Assembly: GCA_011037195.1 (NCBI GenBank)
Contig: JAAEAF010003359.1
Location: forward strand, 46,404-110,403
DNA length: 64,000 bases
Source: Triatoma infestans
Lineage: Eukaryota; Arthropoda; Insecta; Hemiptera; Reduviidae
Direction: 5' to 3'
The notes under the pieces are model-generated. The model made no database searches and was not told the origin of the DNA. It worked only from the letters and a program-made list of their open reading frames with translations. The position numbers and the translations under genes are program-made. Positions 58,355 through 64,000 of the stretch are shown here, in pieces. The first letter of the stretch is position 1. Every line of letters begins with the position of its first letter.

Positions 58355-59521
58355 CAGGGTGGACCACTTTGGAAATAACTCCTTAACGAAGCAAGGTATG
58401 TAAAAAGTGAACATAAAGTTTGTTGAAGTATTTGCGCTCTAGTTTATGATGGTGTTAATGTTATTTGATTTTATTGCCGCCTTACACCTGAAATCATTGA
58501 TTGAAAGTTGCGATTTCCTTTTAAGCATAAATACATTTTACAACTGTATTGAAAACTACTAAAAAAAAATGAAGAAAAATGCCGTTATTTTAACTTTAAT
58601 ATTTCAAACCGTTGCCCTTGTTCCATAAACTAAAATTAAAAGCGGATTTTCTTATTAATTTCGAATAAATAAGAGAGTTCAAATGCTGTTAAAACTTAAA
58701 AGCTATTTTAAAACCGTAAGGGGCTTCAAAATCAGGTAAAACATCATTAAAACATAACAATTTTCCACTTTATTTACAAAAATCGATAAAAAAATATTTT
58801 CTGTTTATTCAAAATGACCTCCTCAGCTAAAATGGCATAAGCGCAATCGCTGCCCAACATATGTAGTTGCTAAACAGTATAATGTCTGCCGGAATAACCA
58901 AGCAGGTTTGGATTAGTCTTCTCTAGATGCTTCTGGAGTTGTTGGTTTCTTGCCATAAATTTTTTCTTTGAGATATCACCAAAGAAAGAAATCAAGAAAG
59001 GCTAAATCTAGCGATCTGGAAGGCCAGCTTACCAATCCCGGTCTCCCGATCTAGCGGTTACTGAACATCTCATTCACTTCTCCTTCCAACGATCTTGTTG
59101 GAACCATATTCTTGTTCTGACATTCAATGGAACAGCCTCGAGCAACTGTTGTAATTCTTGGCGAATAAAATTAGCGTATTCTTGCCCATTTAAGGTACCT
59201 GGCGGAAAGTATGGGCCAATAGTTATGTCTCCAACCATTCCGCACCAAACAGTAACAGACAGATGTTCAGTAACCGCTGGGATGGCATTTTTCTTCATTT
59301 TTTTTAATAGTTTTCAATACATTCGTAAAAAGAGGAGGTCAAAAGGAAATCGCCACATTATCCACAGATTTAAGGTGTAAGGCGGCAATAAAATAAAAAA
59401 AACATTAACACCATCATAAACTAGAGCGAAAATACTTCAAAAAACGTTATGTTCACTTTTTAGATATCTTGCTTCGTTAAGGAGTTATTTCCAAAGTGGT
59501 CCGTTTAAATGGGACACCCTG
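58355..59521 (-). mobile_element. Tc1/mariner-superfamily-like element with about 240 bp inverted arms
   Basis: Ends CAGGGTG...GGACCACTTTGG with TA at both sides. The left arm lacks about 12 bases present in the right one (GTCCCATTTAAAC). Arms extend to about 58600 and 59280. Between them, on the - strand, lies a transposase fragment: VTEHLSVTVWCGMVGDITIG, PYFPPGTLNGQEYANFIRQE, then LNVRTRIWFQQDR. This is the block before the second catalytic Asp in IS630/Tc1-type DDE transposases. The C-terminal part is decayed by stops. Inactive. Confidence 0.82.
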
Positions 59522-59571
59522 TATATAAAGATCTTTCGAAAAACAATTATCGTGCTCAGGAACATTAGAAA
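59522..59571. repeat. Right half of the split palindrome
   Basis: Exact inverse of 58305-58354. A LINE begins directly after it. Confidence 0.95.
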
Positions 59572-60946
59572 TACGGCTTTATGCGGCTTTGGTGTGGTGG
59601 CGTCGCATTGAAACACGATCCGCTAGGCAGCTGTTGGAAGAAATCCAACGTTTGGCTTGTCTGGCGGTGACTGGTGCGTTTCGGACTACACCGACCGCAT
59701 CTATGGAGACTTTGTTAGGGATTCCACCTCTCTTTGTGGAGGTGAAAAACCAGGCAATGAAAGCCTGTTATAGAATTAAACAGGCAGGTTTTTGGCAGGG
59801 TAAGCGATATGGTCATTCTACCATTTATCGTGAGATGCTTTTAAGGATTCCCATTACAGGTTTCCCTTCTGATAGGAATTTGAAGACTTTTGTCTTTGGT
59901 CATTCCTACAGGGTTAGGTTGCCTTCTAGGGAAGATTGGTTAACCCTGGGTCCGTCTGGTGTGATTCCTGAGAATTATCTCCGATGCTACACGGACGGTT
60001 CCAGGATGGATGGTAGGTCTGGGGCTGCCGTCTATTTTGAGACGGGAGATCATTTGGTAGCGCCTCTTGGTGAGTGGGCCACTGTTTTCCAGGCTGAGGT
60101 TTATGCAATTCTTTGCTGTATTTTGGATGAGAGGGTGCGTAACACTAATTTAAAAGGTGTTTGTATCTGCTCGGACAGCCAGGCTGCGTTGAAGGCGCTT
60201 AATTCATGTGTCTTCACTTCCAGATTGGTGTTGGAATGTTCTAGAAGACTGGAAGATCTTTCTTCATAAAGGATGTGCTTCTGGTCTGGGTTCCAGGTCA
60301 TATGGGAATTTTTGGGAATGAGGAGGTGGATAGGTTTGCCAAATTAGGTGCCTCTCTCCCTTTCATTGGTCCAGAGCCTGCTGTTGGTGTGTCTTCTGAC
60401 ACATGTTGTCGGGCTTTCAGACGTGGATGACCTCACAGCACTCATCCTTATGGATGAGTGCAGTGGGTTGTCGGCAGTCTAAAATGCTCATTGGGGGCCC
60501 GGACGGAGCTTTGAGTAGCGGGGTCCGATGTCTTTCACGGACCTCCCTCAGACATCTGGTTGGATTCCTCACTGGGCATTGTGGTTTAAGGAGACATCTC
60601 TATATAATGGGACTCGTGACTGACCCCTTTTGCAGAGTTTTGAGACTGAGGAGGAAACACCGGTGCATCTGATGACGAATTGTTTGGGTTGTGAGGAGAT
60701 TAGGTTTAGGACCTTCGGCCGGAATAGGATATCGGTAGAGGATCTTAAGCTGCGTCCTTTTAAGGTTTTGGTCCGATTTGTTCGGTCTGTGGTGAAATTT
60801 AGATGGTTAAAACCTGGGCCTGGATTTTCGTTTTAGTCCCAGTGGTTGGTGTTCTTTGGGGGAGGCTGTGTGGGCCCTGGGGGGCTTTGGATAGCGTAGG
60901 GTTTACTTCCCTCTCCTTTTGTGAATAATAAATAATAATAATAATA
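59572..60946 (+). pseudogene. 5'-truncated LINE 3' end with RNase H domain
   Basis: Starts TALYAALVWWRRIETRSARQ (end of RT). RNase H motifs follow: CYTDGSRMDGRSGAAVYF, VFQAEVYAILCCI, CICSDSQAALKAL and, after one frameshift near 60250, VWVPGHMGIFGNEEVDRFAK. Then GFLTGHCGLRRHLYIMGLV and a CCHC-like knuckle (CETEEETPVHLMTNC). A stop lies near 60836. The 3' tail is an (AAT)n-type run at about 60925-60946. Only a few frame breaks, so fairly young. Confidence 0.88.
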
Positions 60947-61016
60947 TGTTCACTTTTTAGATATCTTGCTTCATTTAGGAGTTATTTCCAAAGTGGCCCG
61001 TTTAATTAGGACACCT
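60947..61016 (-). mobile_element. Terminal fragment of a second Tc1-like element
   Basis: ATGTTCACTTTTTAGATATC..TTCCAAAGTGGCCCG..AGGACACCTG repeats the right end of the element at 58355-59521 with a few changes, and is also followed by TATATA. The LINE separates it from the first element. Confidence 0.85.
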
Positions 61017-62690
61017 GTATATAAGCATTTGAGTTTGTATATATGTATGTATGAATGTGTGTCTGTTTGTGTGTGTGAATGTATGAACAAAATATCTCAA
61101 GAATGGAAAGTCGCAAGATGCGTGACATTCCATCGCATATGAACGAAAGTTTCGGACAAAATCCTTTGACCGGAAAGTGCGATTTGCGACATTATTGCAT
61201 TTTCCTTTAGTTTACGAAATTTTCTCAAAAATGGCTGTAAGTAATTGTCTTAAACTTCATATCTATATATATAAAAATTCACCATCCTTATGTTTGTTTG
61301 TGGCCACAAAACTCGAAAAGTAGTCGATGGATTGACTTGAAATATTTACACAACGTTCCATTTCTATATAAGAGTGTTTACATATACTTTTTATTCCGAA
61401 GTTCCCACGGAAACGGGAACTTCTCCGAGCGTTTCGCGAGATTGGCAGAAATAGACAGACTCAGACGCGTTGCGATGGTGTCTCACTCTCTGAACCTCTT
61501 TCTCAACTACTTATAACTACCTCTATTCCGAGTTCCCACGGAAACGGGACATTCCGAGCAAAAATCCATTCAAACGGCCATATTGCGTTAGCACTTGCTT
61601 CTTCAGGTATTGCTGCTACGTTGATGGAAGAAGGTAGAACAGTGCATTCAGTTCTTAAACGTGCACTTCAGAGCAAACCCAACATATAATATTTCTAAAA
61701 CATCAGGAATGGGAAAGGTTCTTTGGGCGTGCAAAAATCATTGTATGGGATGAGTGTACAATGGCTCATAAGAAGTTATTAGAAGCATTAGACCATACAT
61801 TGAAAGACTTGGGAAATAATCACCATTTGGTGAAGCATTGGTGTTACTAGCCGGTGACTTTAGGCAAACGCTTCCAATGATACCTCGCTCAACGCCAGCT
61901 GATGAATTGCCATGCCTGCTTGAAATATTCAATTGTTTGGAGCACAGTTAAAAAAAAATAATTCATTTAACAACGAATATGAGAGTTCAACTTCAAAACG
62001 ATCCAACAGCTGCCATATTTTCAAGACAATTACTCGAACTCGGTAACGGCACTGCTCCTACAAATCCGGAAACAGGAAAAAATCACCTTCCCATCTAATT
62101 TCTGCAACATTGTACATTCAAAAGCAAAAATTAGTAGGCTGGGTATTCCAAAGCATCGAAACAAATTATCAAAATCACGCATGGTTAAGGCCTAAAAATT
62201 AGATTGAGCCACAGCGAAGTGTGGTCGGGTTAGCTAGTGCTACCTAGAATTGTAAATGACTAATTTTTCTGTGAATCTTTTTTCCAGGAAAATTGATTTT
62301 TGAGGGGAGGGGAGTTCTGGAGGAAGGAGCAACGTTAAGCTTTCTTATTAAAGTGCAATTGCCGTATAATATATTGTTCTACCATCTATACAATGCGTTG
62401 CTAGAATTCCCAACTTGAAGAAAATTTCTTACCCGAATCACTTTCTGAGCTTTTGGGAATTTTCTCGGAACCCACTCCAAGAATTTCCTTTTTAAATTTG
62501 AAACGCTAACGGCACAGTTATAAACCTATAATTTTTATTTGAAATATTTTACTGGAAAAATAAAGTGTAGGGATATTTTGGGAACTTTTTTTTAGTAAAC
62601 AATGGAAGCTGGAAGACAATTTGTTCAATGAGAATTTAATTTGCTATTAGAGAAAGTCGGGTGAGTGTTTCAGGCCAGATTTTTATTGTA
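61017..62690 (+). mobile_element. Family X copy carrying a Helitron
   Basis: The left part has AAAGTTTCGGACAAAATCC, TTTGACCGGAAAGTGCGATT and TTTTCTCAAAAATGGCTGTA. The right part has TTCCAGGAAAATTGATTTTT, AATTTTTATTTGAAATATTT and the end GTCGGGTGAGTGTTTCAGGC. The Helitron 61262-62237 sits between. Confidence 0.65.
61262..62237 (+). mobile_element. Helitron, internally deleted, with intact termini
   Basis: 5' end TCTATATATATAAAAATTCA; 3' end with hairpin CCACAGCGAAGTGTGG, then TCGGGTTAGCTAG. It lies between A (61261) and T (62238), the normal Helitron insertion pattern, without target duplication. Inside are helicase remnants: HIALALASSGIAATLMEEGR, TVHSVLKRALQ, IVWDECTMAHKKLLEALDHT (Walker B-like DE), an LLAGDFRQTLP-like block and MRVQLQNDPTAA. 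Rep domain absent and frames broken; non-autonomous. Confidence 0.92.
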
Positions 62691-63680
62691 AAATGAAGTA
62701 CAATATGAAGTGAGAGCTGTTTAATGCAGATTTCAACTCTGAACAATATGGTCTTTCTGCATTAATTTGTAGGGGATAATATGTTAAATATAGTTAGTGA
62801 TGTAACTAATTGCAATGGATAACAATAAAGGGGGTATAGGGGAGTTGGTGGTTTGTGCGAGGTCCTGAAGACAAACATTGTGGTGTGAGCCAGCTGTCTC
62901 ACTCCTTCCTGCACACTGGCTAGCAGAGCACAGTAAGAGGGTGCAGAGTTGTAGCTAGACCAGACCGACTGTGCCGCCAAACAAGACACAACCACACAGA
63001 CACACACACACATACATCGTTCTAAAGTTTCAATTTGGTGCTGCCACTGTGTGCGAATAACACAACTTTCCTAGCAACAGTTGGCTACCATGTTTTCGCT
63101 CCCCGTTCACCTTCTCCCCTCCCAGCTCGGCGCCACTCATACTTTATCAAAAACATTTCCTTATCCTCTCCTTTGAGCCAACCTAACTTGCAACATACGA
63201 CTTGAGTAATATTTTAAAAAGATACCTACTTCTTATTTTTTTTTATCTCTTTTTCTCCTTGAATGAAAATACGCTTTCTTTTTTTTCCTTCTGGATCCGT
63301 GACTTTATTAAATTTCATTTCATCCTGTTCAGTATCCCTTTTTTTTTCTGCTTACAAAATATAGTGATAAGATCATTAGAAGTTATTTCAGTCTCATTTA
63401 CCTTCAAATAGAAACGACTTCTCTTACATATCTACCCATCTTTTGTTCAGCTCAATTTGAGACAAATCTTTATTTACTCCAATAGTCAGCGACAATTAAA
63501 GCCAACTAAGTCTTTCAGGAAAATTTTAAGCTGATGTGGAAGCTGGTGTCGAGGTGAGCAACTATAATAAATTCATTCAGTCCTGGTACTAGGTCTTCCA
63601 GGGTATATGAGTATGCGGAGGAATTGGCCCGAGGATAGTGACAAAATCAATCAGAGACGTAGAGAAGGAATAGTACAAGC
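62691..63680. other. Unassigned sequence
   Basis: Includes a (CA)n tract near 62997-63014 and T-rich text at 63230-63350. No gene or repeat recognised. Confidence 0.45.
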
Positions 63681-63689
63681 TCAGGGTAT

Positions 63690-63950
63690 GCGGAAGACTT
63701 AATTAGTAGACACTAGCAGAAGCTTACGGCAGATCTGCTCAACTAGGACTCAAGGGTTAATCGTAGATCTATTGATCGCTCACTATAGGCTCAGGAAGCT
63801 ATTGGGAATGGGTGGCTATTAGGTGGTCATTACAACCTTTTGCTTGACTGAGGAAGAGACACTTGATGAGTGAATGAGATATTCATTCGCTGTCATTGTC
63901 ACGTCCTAAAAAGAACAGATTTCTTCAGCTGGCTATTGCATCTCCCAAGC
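63690..63950 (+). pseudogene. Probable LINE C-terminal remnant
   Basis: Combining frames, the text resembles LIAHYRLRKLLGMGG, then FCLTEEETLDE and HCHVLKRTDFF, the GHxxLxxHLxxMG ... CxxCxEEEETxxHxLxxC pattern of R1-type LINE tails also seen at 60541-60700. Several stops and shifts. Confidence 0.45.
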
Positions 63951-63960
63951 TTCGCGAGGA

Positions 63961-63989
63961 TATGTGTGTGTGTGTGTGTGTGTGTGTAT
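63961..63989. repeat. (GT)n microsatellite at window end
   Basis: Run of about 14 GT/TG units. Confidence 0.95.
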
Positions 63990-64000
63990 GTGAACAGCAT

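Overview
This is eukaryotic, AT-rich, repeat-dense nuclear DNA, almost certainly from an insect. The strongest evidence is a complete ace-1-type acetylcholinesterase split over four coding exons, with canonical GT/AG introns throughout. The transposon families present (tRNA-derived SINEs, R2-like LINEs with restriction-like endonuclease, jockey-type LINEs, mariner/Tc1 elements, a Helitron, a Penelope-like element) fit an insect. A true bug or related hemimetabolous insect is a guess. No bacterial features, CRISPR arrays or operons were seen.

Genes. (1) Positions 319-2987, + strand: the last three coding exons of the 26S proteasome subunit PSMD1/Rpn2. (2) Positions 5912-8467, - strand: a complete three-exon gene for a twin CX9C protein of the CHCHD2/CHCHD10 family (139 aa), convergent with PSMD1. 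(3) Positions 18614-30799, - strand: acetylcholinesterase-1 (about 595 aa). Its last coding exon, carrying the C-terminal hydrophobic tail, lies 6.7 kb downstream of the catalytic exons. (4) Positions 42868-43096, - strand: one plausible coding exon of an unrecognised lysine-rich protein. From 31 kb to the end I found no other host gene with confidence.

Repeats. From about 29 kb onward the window is mostly nested mobile elements. They include: a tRNA-derived SINE family (SINE-A, at least seven copies, two with a 5' leader of about 210 bp); a second tRNA-like SINE (SINE-B); a foldback family carrying a hammerhead-ribozyme-like motif; a Penelope-like remnant ending in a decayed version of the same motif; a dispersed terminal-inverted-repeat family (family X); a piggyBac-like short element inside a jockey LINE; a Tc1/mariner-like element sitting at the exact centre of a 50+50 bp perfect palindrome; a Helitron with intact termini inside family X; and a short 28S rRNA pseudogene fragment next to a small inverted repeat.

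Positions 11.1-18.6 kb are extremely A/T-rich with many homopolymer runs and hold no convincing gene. They may include the ace-1 3' untranslated region.

All family assignments come from reading the sequence by eye. No database search was run.
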